Assembly: GCA_050084985.1 (NCBI GenBank)
Contig: JBITNC010000002.1
Span: forward strand, 5,580,001-5,644,000
Source of the DNA: Nageia nagi
Lineage: Eukaryota > Pinophyta
DNA length: 64,000 nucleotides
Direction: 5' to 3'
Below the pieces are notes generated by a model. The model saw nothing but the letters and a program-made list of their open reading frames with translations, was not told where the DNA came from and made no database searches. Made by a program: the position numbers and the translations under genes. This document shows, in pieces, positions 47,761 to 59,018 of the stretch. The stretch's first letter is position 1. Every line of letters starts with the position of its first letter.

Positions 47761-49059
47761 TAGATAAAAATGATGGTGTGGGTAATTACATCATTCCACC
47801 AAGAAGTCCATCTGATATACCCTCAATATTGAGGGATTAAAATTCAAATTCGACATATATGAGCAACCATAGGTGGGAGATGAGAAAAGGAGGTGTTAAG
47901 ATAGAATTGGAAGCAAAATTGATGAGGTGGAGGAAACAAGGATTCAACATAGAAGAGAATGGGGACATAATAAAAAATAATGTCACTAGAATATGCGAGA
48001 ATAAAGGTTGTAAAAGAAGAAATCTACTTCACTTTAAGCTATGTATTGCTTTGACATATCAATCATACATGGCCTAAAGTTGAAGGCCAATATATCATTA
48101 AGATAAAAATTTGTAAAATTCTTTTATTTATTTTAGTTATAATTTGTTAAAATATAAATCATAGTACAATTTGATGAACCATTAAATATATGAATTAATT
48201 TATGATGAAAACACTTCATGCATCAATAGATATGGAAATTTGTAGTTGATAAACATTGTATTATGTTTTTCTCATAAATGTACTACAATCTTCATATATA
48301 ATTAAACATAAAGGTATCCTTTTGAGTATTACCATTTTGACCTTTTTATACCTTTCTAGCTCACACTAGTAGCATGTGTAAAAAATCATGATCATATGTT
48401 ATCATAACTATACTTCAGATTGTTATCCCTTTATTTGATCCACTTCCACAATCATATAAATTTTATAGGTCTAATATAGTTTGTTGAATAAGAGCAAACT
48501 GACACATTTATAAGATCGCATTTTATATGCATTATGATTTTTATGACTAACACATAGCTTTTCCAATATTATTATTATTATTATATTTACAAGGTGGTAT
48601 CAATTAGTCCAATGACTAACGAACCTTATGACCTAATGTCATGCAAGCTTTTCTAATATTAACACATATTTATTATAGCTTATTTTCTTCTTATTTTTTA
48701 AGCATCATTAATACATGTATCCTTTTTTCTTAAAACATGAGTCGCACTCTATTTTGGTTGCAAGTCATGTTTTGAGATGGGTAAAATGTAGGTGTTTAAA
48801 ATTGCACATTTTCTAGTTTTTAATAGTTTAAGAACTTAAGTTTTATATAAGTATCTAATTAATACAAAAAATGATCATATTTGATAAATTAACACTGATC
48901 TTTTTGAGGTTTGAGATCATGCTCAAGGAACTTTTTTAAAAAATATACAATTTTATATAAATGGGAATATATTTTTTCATTTCAGGAATCATGATCATAG
49001 ATAACTATTATACAATTTTATGATGAAATATTGTTAAATTATATTACATGATTTTTTTT
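47761..49059. other. No gene recognised
   Basis: AT-rich DNA. The open frame 47859-48077 has no recognisable feature beyond lysine richness. 47761-47900 might still belong to the 5' side of LINE fossil 2. Confidence 0.4.
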
Positions 49060-49325
49060 AAAAAAAATTCTACTTTTTCTTTTAATGGGAAACCACCTCT
49101 TACGGGAAATTTTCTTAGTCTAAGCTACCACAATCAAAGGGTATATATTCCATCAAATTCACTTGGGGTTTGCATCTAACTTGGTTCACACCTACCACCA
49201 TCCAACAAGATTTTGTTCTATGTATAACTTGTTAGAGGGGTTGAGATTTGAATCGAACCTAGGCCTTCCACATTTGAGTGGAAAGTTTTAAAAACCCTCT
49301 ACCCAGTAGCTCCTCTAACATGAAT
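49060..49325 (-). mobile_element. tRNA-derived SINE, second family
   Basis: On the minus strand the element starts with GTTAGAGGAGCTACTGGGTAG. It has an A-box-like TACTGGGTAGAGGG (49308-49295) and a B box AGGTTCGATTCAAA (49260-49247) about 35 bp apart, then a body of about 180 bp and a T/A-rich end (49052-49070). A diverged relative of the body lies at 51395-51605. No clean TSD was found, so it is older than the SINE at 42.8 kb. Confidence 0.7.
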
Positions 49326-49411
49326 CACTATTTTCTACATTTTTACCAATTTTATTATTTGAAGAAGGATAAAATATATAATGCACAAATTTTTTCTTTA
49401 TATTAAAGAAA

Positions 49412-50012
49412 CGAAAAATATCCAAAATACCCCTATAATTTCATGTAATATAAAAATACTGCTACTTTTTTTGAAATATCGAAAATACCTCTAAACATAA
49501 AAATAAAAATAAAAACAAATACATGAATAAATATGGAATAAGAAACCGTCTATTGAACTGCAAAATTACAAGGTTATTTTTGATATTACGCAAAGTTACA
49601 CATAATATTAATAATACCTCTACTTTTTTTTTGAAATATCAAAAATATCCTTGGAGATAAAAATAAAAATAAAAATAAATATATGAATAAATGTGGATTA
49701 AGAAAATGTTTATTAAACTACAAAATTACAAGGATATTTTATATTTTACGCAAAATTACAAAGTTATTTGAGATATTTTCTCTCAAAAGAATTGTGTACA
49801 TAAAAATGTGTTAAATATTTTATTTTATTTTATTTTTATTAATTTAAATTATATATATATATATATTATACAAACTATATTATTTGTAGTGTAATATATA
49901 TTTTTCTATTCCATATTTATTTGTGTTTTTTTAAGGTAATTTTGATATTTCAAAAAAAATAAAAGTATTTTTGATATTATATAAAATTATAGAAATATTT
50001 TGAATTTTTTCC
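49412..50012. repeat. Fold-back repeat cluster (inverted arms plus a direct duplicate)
   Basis: A unit of about 130-160 bp containing GAAATATCGAAAATACC and CAAATACATGAATAAATATGG occurs at 49446-49602 and again directly at about 49603-49765, and in inverted orientation at about 49890-50012. The arms could pair into a long imperfect hairpin around an AT-rich centre (ATATAT run at 49851-49865). This is MITE-like or fold-back-like; no terminal TSD was established. Confidence 0.6.
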
Positions 50013-51394
50013 TTGAAAGAATTCATTTTTTAACTAAATATCTATAAATCAAACCACACTACTTTTTAACCATATGCATGATATTTTAAATAAAATTAGA
50101 TATCTATATGTATAAAAAAATAAATTATCAATTATTTTATTTTTAATTTTTATAATATAGAAATTATCATTTTATATTTTAAACACGACAATCTATTCCT
50201 AAGTTAATTCGAGTAGTGGGATTAATAAAAAATGTTGACAATGACTATCCCTTTGTTCATTCAAGTCGATACGTGGATTCGTATCATGTCATGGGCATCT
50301 ACTAGCTGTCAAATATTTGAATATGATATTGATGGGATTATAAAGTTACAATCCTTTATAAGTCTATAATAAAATGTAAAATGTTTTTTTTTTCAAATTA
50401 AATAAATCACTCATTAGTAACATATTTTATATATTAAATATATGAACTTTTATGATTATTCTATTGTCATAACATATAAGACAAATTGCTGAAGTTTTGA
50501 ATTTATTTATATAATATCTCATAACCACCATTGAAACCCACACAACTAGGAACCCTTTACCTTCTTTCCAAAAAATCTAGTCTTGCTTTCCATGGTTGAA
50601 AGGCTGAATCTTTGGTTTCATTAGATGTGACTAGCGTTGATGAAGATGGGAGTAGATCAATAAAGTGACTTGTTTGTGGGACTTCAAGATTTTGTTTAGG
50701 TTTGCCTTTAGGAGACATGAGCTTGTATGTATGTTTGAATCCAAAAATTTCTTGCTGCCTTTATCTTAAATTGATTACATGTTGTTCTTGACCACCATAT
50801 ACAATTTGTCCTCACATAACAACTCGCTCTAATATCAGTTTTTTTAAAATAAGGGAACATTGACAATAGCCATATGTTATGAAGTGCCATCATGGATGAC
50901 AAAGTTGTGGAGTGATACGGTCCTTGTAATTTTAATAAGCCATTATGAGGGCCCAAGAAAGCCTCTCTTCTCCTACATTGATTTATTAAACCAAATTATT
51001 TTAATATTACACATTACAATTTGAACTCACTATCCAATAACATAGAGAATACTACTATATTTTATCAAAGATATTTAAGTTCACCTTTTTGTTAAGAAAT
51101 AAATCAACCACGGTGGTATCATTAAGTTGGTAAAGGCATTGTTTAAGACTATTTTATTATGTTATATATTTTGTTTATTTATTTGAAGGTTGAATAATAT
51201 GAAATTGTAATTACATTTTTTTAGTATGATTTTTCGAAAAAGGTTATAGTATATGGTAAGGTAAATGTTTATTTTATTTTTTCATTGAAGATAATAAACA
51301 AATAGTTATACATATATTTGAATGTCAATACTCATGCCTAGCTATATGAATGATATGTAAGTGTTCTTCTTTAATACTTTTTAAGATATATAAT
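50013..51394. other. No gene recognised
   Basis: AT-rich intergenic DNA. The region 50700-50960 is somewhat GC-richer with an open minus-strand frame of 82 codons, but no domain was recognised. Confidence 0.4.
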
Positions 51395-51605
51395 ATTAAC
51401 TTTTTTTAATTGGTAAACTACCCCTTATGAGGAATTAACCATGGAATTAGATTTCGTGTCTTGAGGTTTTTTCTGTCAAAGTCACCCGAGAGTTGCATCC
51501 AACCCGATTCACGTCAACTGGCCTAACTACCATCAACTGGACTTAGCATATCCACATGCATGTGAGGGGGAAGAGTTTTAAACTTGGAGCCTCTCTTTTT
51601 CCACT
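51395..51605 (-). mobile_element. Probable SINE relative of 49060-49325, 3' body
   Basis: On the minus strand it shares with the second SINE family the order GGATGCAACTC...GTGACTTTG (versus GATGCAAACCCCAAGTGAATTTG), GGTTAATTCC, and the terminal GGGGTAGTTTACCAATTAAAAAAAG (versus AGGTGGTTTCCCATTAAAAG). The tRNA head is weak: CCAAGTTTAAAACTC sits where the B box should be. Confidence 0.5.
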
Positions 51606-52939
51606 TAAAAGTTTTCAATTTCCTCTTCTCTCCAACTTCCCTTCTAGTGTTGATTATTAATGATACATTTGGAGTTTAGTAAATTAATGTTTTACTTATT
51701 GTATGATTGCTTATTATGTGTAATGGTATATTTTTCTTTTTATTTTTTTATTTTTTATGCTCAACTAGCTTTATTAATAATGATCATAATTCATGGGTGG
51801 CTCACCCTATTTTCAAGATGATGGATTGGAAATGAATGATGACGAAGGAAGAATCTTTTGATTTTTATATAGTTTCTTTTTCAAGGATCAATCTTACCAT
51901 ATGGATGAAATACTACTTAAGAAAGATAATTTATTTTTTAAATTACATTTAAATAAAGGTATGTTGCATACCATTTTTTTATTGAAGCTAATATAGATAT
52001 TCAAATGAATCCATCAAGGTAATACTAGTAAGAGAATTATTCAAATGAATCCATCAAGGTAATACTTTGATGTACGAACCCCATAGATCATAATAGTAAG
52101 AAGGTTAGCACAAACATTAAGCCCTAAAATAGCAGCGCAAGCATGCATGGGAGCGTGGGTGCTAGGGTTACAACCGAATAGAATTAGCCATCAAGGATTA
52201 AGTACAATAATATGTATACAAGTCAAGCCAAAAATATAATTACGAAAGATATAATGATAGATATGCTCAAGTGATAACAAGATCTCAATCTTAATAGGCA
52301 ACATTTGGAAACACCTAAATGTAGGTACCGAATATCAAGATGAAATCTTGATGCTTTACCATGTAATCATACTTACCTTTAAATATGAAAGATTACCTCT
52401 ACATAGAGGCTAGCATTGACATTGGAGTACTTTTGCATAAATAAAGAAAATATTACATGAGAGGTGTCTTAAGTGGGCCAACATAACATATATGATATAA
52501 TATGATATTAATATAACAAAATAGTCAAATATTAACTTAATAAAATACCTAAGTGGGACCACCTTAGGTGGAACAAAATTAGGTTTCAATAGATGCCCCC
52601 CTTTGTAAATTAATATAATGAAATGAATGAACTTGAAATGTAATTGTGTTTACAAAGAAGTAAGGGAGAAAGAGAAGAAAATTTTAATACTTCCCTAGTT
52701 TAGTTATAGAACTATCTAATCATCAAAGATTTATGATACATGATGGCCCCTATTTTCCTTGGTTGTGAAGTGGAATAGCTATCCAAGAAATTAGAACAAC
52801 TAAGATTAAAGAATAACCTAAAAAAGAAAGACAGAAACCTATAGATCTTAAAGTATATGTTAGATTATAATATTATGCCAAATCATGTCATAAAATAAAT
52901 ACTTAATGCCCCAATTATAAAAAGGATATATCGTAATAA
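51606..52939. other. No gene recognised
   Basis: AT-rich, with short direct repeats (the 25-bp ATTCAAATGAATCCATCAAGG type twice at about 51992-52060). It may include upstream parts of the copia fragment that follows, too decayed to read. Confidence 0.4.
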
Positions 52940-54790
52940 AGTGATCATAACATTTTTCATAAAGTGATCAATATTGTAGAATTAAAAGGCAACTCACTAT
53001 TGTCTATAATCTACAACAAAATGGTGTAGTTGAACCTAAAAATAAAATGATTGTAAATATGGATAGGAGCATGATTCAAATAAATAAATTGAATAATATG
53101 AATTGGGTTGATCTAAAGTTAGGAAACAACCTATATTTTGAATAGAAGCCTTACTAAAACATTAGATGACATCACTCCTTATGAAGCATGGTATGAAAAG
53201 AAACTAAATGTAAATCATTTTAGATTTTTTGGGTGTTTGGCTTATGCACATACCTTATGAGCAAAGGAGGAAACTTGATCCTAAAATTAAAGCATGCATT
53301 TTTATTGGGTATTATGAAAACACCAAAGCCTATAGGCTTTATAATCCAAAAACTCACAAAGTTATGGTTTCTAGAGATTCCATTTTTGATGAAGGAGGAA
53401 TGTATGGCCATCAAAAACTCTATGTTGATGATGGATACAATGGTGAAATATTCTTAAATGTTTAGCCTAGGTCCTCAAATATGCAGCTCAATGTTCAAAC
53501 TACCAAGCAAATACCTTTCATTCCATAATAGAAAAGAGTTCTATAATTTCTTCATCAAATACTTCAAGCCCTTCAATGAGTGATAATGATTCTAAAAGGA
53601 GTGTAAAGATAAAAAAAGGTTAAATAATTATTTCAAGCCATCCATATTCTCAAATGTTAGATGAAATTTTTCAAATAAGACTTACAAGAATTTAATCACA
53701 ACAGATTGATCAAGTTGTAATAATATTTGAAAATTTGAGAATGTATGGTGATGATAATGGTAATGAGCCTAGAGGTGATCTTAATATGTGTTGATGACTA
53801 GTGTTGAGTTAAAACCATCTAGTTATGAACAAGCAAGTACTAATTATTTATGGATGCAAATAATAAAATATAAAATTAATTCCATCAAGAAAAATGATAC
53901 ATGGAATCTAGTGGAGCTTCCAAAAGGAAAAAAGTGTTTGGGCTCTAAATGGATCTACAAAATTAAGTATAATAGTGATGGAACCATTGATATATATAAG
54001 GAAAGGCTTGTGGAAAAATGCTTCACACAAAGATATAATATTGATTACGAGGAAACCTTTTCACTGGTGGCAAGATAAGAAATCACAAGGTTGTTTCTTT
54101 CTTTGGTTAACCATAAAGGTTGGAAGGTACATCACATAGATGTAAAGAGTGCATTCTTAAATGGCTATTTGAATGGAGATTTTTATGTGCAACAACCTTA
54201 AGGATTTTAAATAAAATATAAAGATAATCATGTGTACTAAAAGACTTGTATGACCTCAAGTAAGCTTCAAGAATACGGTATTCAAATATTGATGGGTACT
54301 TTCATCAATAGGGTTTCACTAGCACATGAAATAAGATAATGATATTCTTCTTGTGTGATTATATGTTGATGATCTTATTTATATAGGTAGTTGTTCAAAT
54401 ATGAATGATGATTTCAAGAATGATATGTTGTAAGAGTTTGAAATAAAATATCTAGGATTGATGCACTATTTTCTTGGTATGGAGGTGTATGAAAAGGATG
54501 GTGATATTTTTATTTACCAAAATAAATATACCAATGATATGTTGAATAAATTTGGTGTGGATAATAGCAAACCAGTACCAACACCAATAGCTCATGGTGA
54601 GTTATTATGTAAGGATGATGGGACACCAAAAGTTTATGTGACCACATATAGAAGCATTAATGGAAGCTTAATATTTTTCAAAAACTCTAGACCAAACATT
54701 GCACATGCTATTTCACTTGTATTAAGGTATACGAATGATCCTTATGAAACTTACTTAAAAGCAATAAAATGAATTCTCAAGTATGTGAAA
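52940..54790 (+). pseudogene. Copia pol fragment of a different lineage
   Basis: Reads the end of integrase (QQNGVVEPKNK near 53020, then a run of stops), the integrase C-terminal part QRRKLDPKIKACIFIGYY (53259 on) and VMVSRDSIFDEG. Then RT: KKNDTWNLVELPKGKK (53890), GSKWIYKIKYNSDGTID (53940), NIDYEETFS, HHIDVKSAFLNGYL (54130), a YVDD box in frame near 54362-54373, HYFLGMEVYEKDGDIF (54460), and the start of the RNase H connection (RPNIAHA). It differs from E1-E4 at most variable positions and lacks LTRs, gag, protease and RNase H. Several stops and frameshifts. It is a truncated relic, cut on its right before E4 begins. Confidence 0.85.
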
Positions 54791-55450
54791 GTATAGTTAT
54801 TTTTTTCATCTATTACTAGAAGAATGATGATGTAACTATAGCCACTTAAATATGATTTCTATTTTATATAAAATATATTTTAGGTAACAAAAGCATAAAG
54901 TGTAATAAGGTGTTGAAAGTGTTAAAAGAAATATCATAATCAATGTAATTGGTACCATTATCAACAAATACATCACATGCTATGTAATTCATGTAAATTT
55001 TAAGAAGTAATGATACTCAAGGCACTCAATTGTAAAAAAAAGATCAAAAGTAAAGCATTCACTATCAGATAGGTCAATTAATGATTGTTCCATCCTTTGA
55101 ATAACAATGGTATTTCATAACACCACCTATATAAGGATTTGTTATCTCCTCTTTTCTTTAATATTATATTGCTTGAGTTCCTCTTTATTATTATTTAAAG
55201 GTTTGAGGGTATCAACATCATGCAAGAGCTGTTCACAAGGCATGCACGTCATGCTTCTTTCATCCATGGAGCCACAAATCCAGAAGATGACCCTATCTCA
55301 AGTGAAGCATCTCATATCCTACAAAGAGAATATTTGATCTCATCTGGTAATTACATACATTTATATATTTGCCTCCATAATATCCCAGTTGGTAATTCAT
55401 AGTGCAATAATATCTTATTTAATTTCAATTTGTTATTTTGCAACTATAGT
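54791..55450. other. No gene recognised; left flank of E4
   Basis: AT-rich. A short GC-richer patch at 55215-55320 has overlapping open frames without a recognised domain. Ends with the E4 target sequence ATAGT (55446-55450). Confidence 0.4.
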
Positions 55451-55934
55451 TGTTAGAATTTGTAATGAAATATTGTGAATATCTAAACTCCTTGTAAATT
55501 CAATTAATCACTTAAAGGATATTTAGATACCTTAAGGGATTAATTGAATTCTTTATTATGTAAACTTTGACCTTACCATATGGTTAGTTGGTAGGTTAAA
55601 GTTAGGTAATACATTTATTGTAACCCTAACCTTACCCTTGGGTTAAAGGGAGGTTAGGGAGGTGCTCTCATGCTATAAATAGAGGGCCTCTCCTCTTGTA
55701 ATATAACTTAGATTTTTAATAAGATTACTCTACTAGTTTGTGTAGGAGAGAAAGGAATAACAGGGTGCATAGTTTGAGAATTGAGATCTAGTTGTAGATG
55801 TACTCCCAAGAAGGGAGGAACCACATTATATTGGTGTTATCTTGTGTGAATGGTGTTATTAGCTTGTAGATGTTGAATGATTGAGTTTCCTATAGTCTTA
55901 GACCTTGAGGATTAGTGTAGATCTAATTCCTTCA
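55451..55934 (+). repeat. E4 5' LTR
   Basis: 484 bp, starts TGTTAGAATT, ends ATTCCTTCA. TATA box at 55674-55682. Its ends resemble the E3 LTR more than those of E1 and E2. Confidence 0.94.
55674..55682 (+). promoter_or_regulatory. TATA box of E4 5' LTR
   Basis: TATAAATAG at the same relative place as in E1 and E2, after a stretch with repeated CCCTAACC/GGGTTAAAGGG words. Confidence 0.65.
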
Positions 55935-55936
55935 AT

Positions 55937-55948
55937 TGGTATCAGAGC
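55937..55948 (+). promoter_or_regulatory. E4 primer-binding site
   Basis: TGGTATCAGAGC, a perfect match to the initiator tRNA-Met complement, two bases after the LTR. Confidence 0.93.
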
Positions 55949-56228
55949 TTGGTGTGAAAGCTCTTCTTCTACATCTTGGAGGTTCTTCATCCTTCTTCAA
56001 CTTGGGAATATTCTTCTTTCACCTACAACCTTGTGAGGTAAAATTTGAGAAGGTATAATCTCATTTTTTTTAAAGAGGGGATTATATTCATTAGAATACT
56101 AACATTTTTTTTAAAAATATGTTAACCCTTTATTTATGGTCATAATAGCCATATAATGCAATTTTTTTTAAACCTCTTATGTGAGCTTTTTTTTTAAGAG
56201 GATAACATACAATAATTGCATTTTTTTA

Positions 56229-56279
<51 letters not shown>

Positions 56280-56589
56280 TTTTATGAAGAGATTTTTTTT
56301 TTGAATTTTATAAAGTTTTATAAGATATAAGATCATTTTTTTTGCTTGATAAAAAAAAAAGGAGGAAGGGAAGTAAATTTCTTGTCATTTTTTTAAGGAG
56401 CCTTGTTATAATCATATGTTTTTTACAAACATTGATTTTGTATTCAACAATAAAATTATTTATTTGCAATTTAAAAAAAAATCATCAAAAAAAGAAAGTA
56501 CATGTGCAATATAAATATATATATATATAACAAAATGAATTTTTAGTATTTGTTTTACAAAAATGTGGAGGAACACAAAATGCCTCGTT
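55949..56589 (+). other. E4 leader, first part
   Basis: AT-rich non-coding DNA with poly(T) runs and the TA microsatellite. Confidence 0.6.
56229..56278 (+). repeat. (TA)n microsatellite
   Basis: About 24 TA dinucleotides in a nearly pure run. Confidence 0.95.
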
Positions 56590-57115
56590 GAAATGCAGTC
56601 TTATGGACTGCAATGGTCGAATGATATGCACAAGATGGATACATTGAAAGGGATTGCGAATGATATTGCAGCCCCCCTCCTCACGGCAGCGATCTCCTTA
56701 CTGTAGCCCCCCCTCCTCACGACGGTATAATAGACATACAAAGAGCTAAGCATAAATTTTACGAGCTTTTAGAGTTGCAACCTGTCTTGGTTTTGAATTT
56801 GTTAGAGATACAACTTGTGCTATACAAGATCTCTCTCATTCTATTTTTAACTGAATAAGCACAGAATGATGTTGGAAATGAACTCCATGCTTGCATATGG
56901 AGCTGCCAAAGCCTCTTTGTGTTTGTTAATGAGATATGGAGTTCTTGAAATGCTACTTCTTGTTTAGGTAGCCTACCTTTCATCTCAAGGTTTTGAAAGA
57001 CACAGGGAAATCTGTAATCAGTCAAACATGCTTTTGAAAACCAGCCTGGACAAAAGGTGGAATACCAATCATGCCTGTGGCTTAGATTCAAAAGAAATTA
57101 AGTGACAAAAAATAC
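56590..57115 (-). other. Putative intron-1 remnant of the captured peroxidase
   Basis: Sequence directly downstream (minus strand) of the peroxidase splice donor. GC content is higher than in the rest of the leader, and there is an open 110-residue frame (57091-56759) without a recognised domain. No GCDAS-type exon-2 motif was found. The left edge is probably near the GC-rich doublet, where the AT-rich leader resumes. Confidence 0.55.
56668..56723 (+). repeat. GC-rich direct doublet, about 35-bp period
   Basis: GCAGCCCCCCTCCTCACGGC is followed 35 bp later by GTAGCCCCCCCTCCTCACGAC. It stands out against the AT-rich background and lies near the left end of the captured peroxidase segment. Confidence 0.8.
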
Positions 57116-57355
57116 CTGAACGAAGCAGTCATGGAAGTGAAGTCGCAGGAGTCCAGCAGCTTTTGTGATATCTTGAGCAAACACATCGTCAAGAATGGAG
57201 CTCACAATGGTTTCCAAATCAGGACAAGTGGTCTTGTAAATTATCCTTGAAAGCCCTTCAACATGTTTTGGCAGATATTCTGCATCTATAGTCTACGCGT
57301 TGCCACAAACATTCATCCAACAACCCCATAACATCACCACACAAACAATAATCAT
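57116..57355 (-). pseudogene. Captured exon 1 of a class III peroxidase, antisense in the E4 leader
   Basis: On the minus strand 80 codons from the ATG at 57355 give a hydrophobic signal-peptide-like start (MIIVCVVMLWGCW), a mature part with KTTCPDLETIVSSI and then AAGLLRLHFHDCFVQ. A GT donor (57115-57114) follows. Class III peroxidases are secreted haem enzymes that oxidise phenolics with H2O2. The last motif holds the catalytic Arg and distal His and the Cys of a conserved disulphide, and TCPD carries the first conserved Cys. Intron 1 of this family splits the gene just after the CFVQ/CFVN residue, exactly where the donor lies. An in-frame TAG at codon 21 (57295-57293) kills the frame. Exon 2 is absent: the following 500 bp read like intron. 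The block lies wholly between the E4 primer site and gag, opposite to element transcription. Confidence 0.85.
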
Positions 57356-58299
57356 ACTCTTCTCCTACGTAACCCTCTTATCCTCCCTCTGCATCTTCTC
57401 CTTGACGTTTCCCTCCTTGTCTTAGGAGGTTTGTTTTTTTCTTCTTCTTTGTGCATTTAATTTTTTTTTGTTGACTACTTGCATATTCTTAAATGCACAT
57501 GCAAAGCAATGTTTACTCCTTCTTGGTAAGGGAAGGGTAGCCATGTTTTTTACCTAAAAGCATTTATTGCTTAGGTAAAAGTAGCATTAACTATGCATAG
57601 GTCTCCTTTCTTTTTCATTAATACTTGCAAGCTCTCTAGAAGCAAACGTATACTTTTTGGTAGGCATTTAATATTTTTTGCTTGCTTACAAGTCATTTGT
57701 TCCTATACTCCAACTTTAAGCATTGTCATGATGACTATAATACTTTAAAGTAAGTAGATACATCATTACTCTTCAATGCTATCCAATTTTTTAGAAAAAT
57801 GTGGCAAATAAAGTTAATTCTTTAGGAGTATATTTTTTTTGCCTTAAATACTTTTAAGTTTGGCAATTTAATGATTTCATGTTTCCTAAAAGGGAAACCT
57901 ATGCTATTTTTTAAGTAAACAAGGGAAATTTTTTACTTAAAATATAAATGCATACTTAAAAGACAATTTTTTTAGCATACAAGTTTTAGGGATAAAACTT
58001 TAAGTAAAAAAGGGGGAATTTGTCTAGTTTTTTACTTAAAACTTTATCTAGATCTTGCATGCTAAATTTGTAATGCATGCCTCTTAATCTTGTGTAGGAA
58101 TAAAGCATGCTTAGTACTTAAAATTTTTAAGTTAAATAATGCATTTTTAATAAGATAAATGATGCATGTTTATTACTTAATTTTTAAGTTATGGAATAAT
58201 GCATGTTTAATTTTTTAAGTTATGGATTAATGCTAAGTAGGACTTAGCCTTTTTAAATTCATTAAAGTGTTGAATGAATTTATGAACTTGAGCAAAGTA
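57356..58299 (+). other. E4 leader, middle part
   Basis: 57356-57440 is probably the 5' UTR side of the captured peroxidase (a second ATG with a short frame ending in TAG lies at 57394). From about 57440 on it is AT-rich leader with repeated TTACTTAAAATTTTTAAGTTA-type words. Confidence 0.5.
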
Positions 58300-59018
58300 T
58301 GCAAAATGTAAAAATGTCCTTCAGGGGTTAGTACAAAACCCATTGGACTCTTATATTTCAAGTTCTTGTGGATGATGTATTTTTACTTTACTTTATATTT
58401 TTGCATAATTGCTTTATACTTGCAAAATGCAAAATATTGAAAGTAACCCCTAAAATGAACACATCCGCACGTACTTTTCCACAACATGACTTGTTTGGGG
58501 AGCCATGAGGGGAGGATAGGGCAGACTGGAGCCTTTTTAGTCCGAAGAACCAAGTGGTGGTAAATCCGTCTTAATTGCCCCTAAGACCTCTGTTGGATTG
58601 GACATAACTCTATTAGGTGGACAGGCATGTGTGTAGTGATACCACATGTCCGCACGTCCATTCAAGGATTATCCTGATAACCTAGGAGGAAAACTTGAAA
58701 ACCTTAAACAAGATAATTAAAATGGTCGGTCCAAGATACGTCGGATCCTTGGAAAATAGTTGGTACTTCTCCTTGAGAGAGTATATTACTGACCAAGGTG
58801 AACTGGTTGAGGACTGGTAGTACTTGGGCTCCACTTTGCAGGCATCCAGGTGAAGGCCTAATTCTATACAAGAAAACAACCTCAACTTTATCCTTCTATG
58901 GATCTTGGTTTATAAGTTTGCACATGTGGAACATGTTTACTTATCAATGTTTGATTTGTATAGATGGTAAATTGTAGAAATTTATTCATTCTTCTTGCTT
59001 ATTTACTTTTGTGTAGCA
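58300..59018 (+). other. Conserved leader block upstream of E4 gag
   Basis: Counterpart of 6815-7586 (E1). Long near-matches include GACAGGCATGTGTGTAGTG, CGTCCATTCAAGGATTATCC and GATAACCTAGGAGG. No shared open frame spans it. Confidence 0.7.

Noticed and set aside
47859-48077. 72-residue plus-strand open frame beginning MSNHRWEMRKGG
   Set aside because: Antisense to or beyond the 5' side of LINE fossil 2; no recognised domain and no gene context.
51108-51150. Possible pol III A box (TTAAGTTGGTAAAGG)
   Set aside because: No B box at the right distance and no tRNA-like fold could be drawn.
55615-55660. CCCTAACC/TTACCC words resembling telomeric repeats
   Set aside because: They are not a regular TTTAGGG array and lie inside the E4 LTR upstream of its TATA box, so they are promoter sequence of the element.
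56759-57091. 110-residue minus-strand open frame next to the peroxidase exon
   Set aside because: It begins after the splice donor and has no peroxidase exon-2 motif, so it is read as intron sequence rather than coding.
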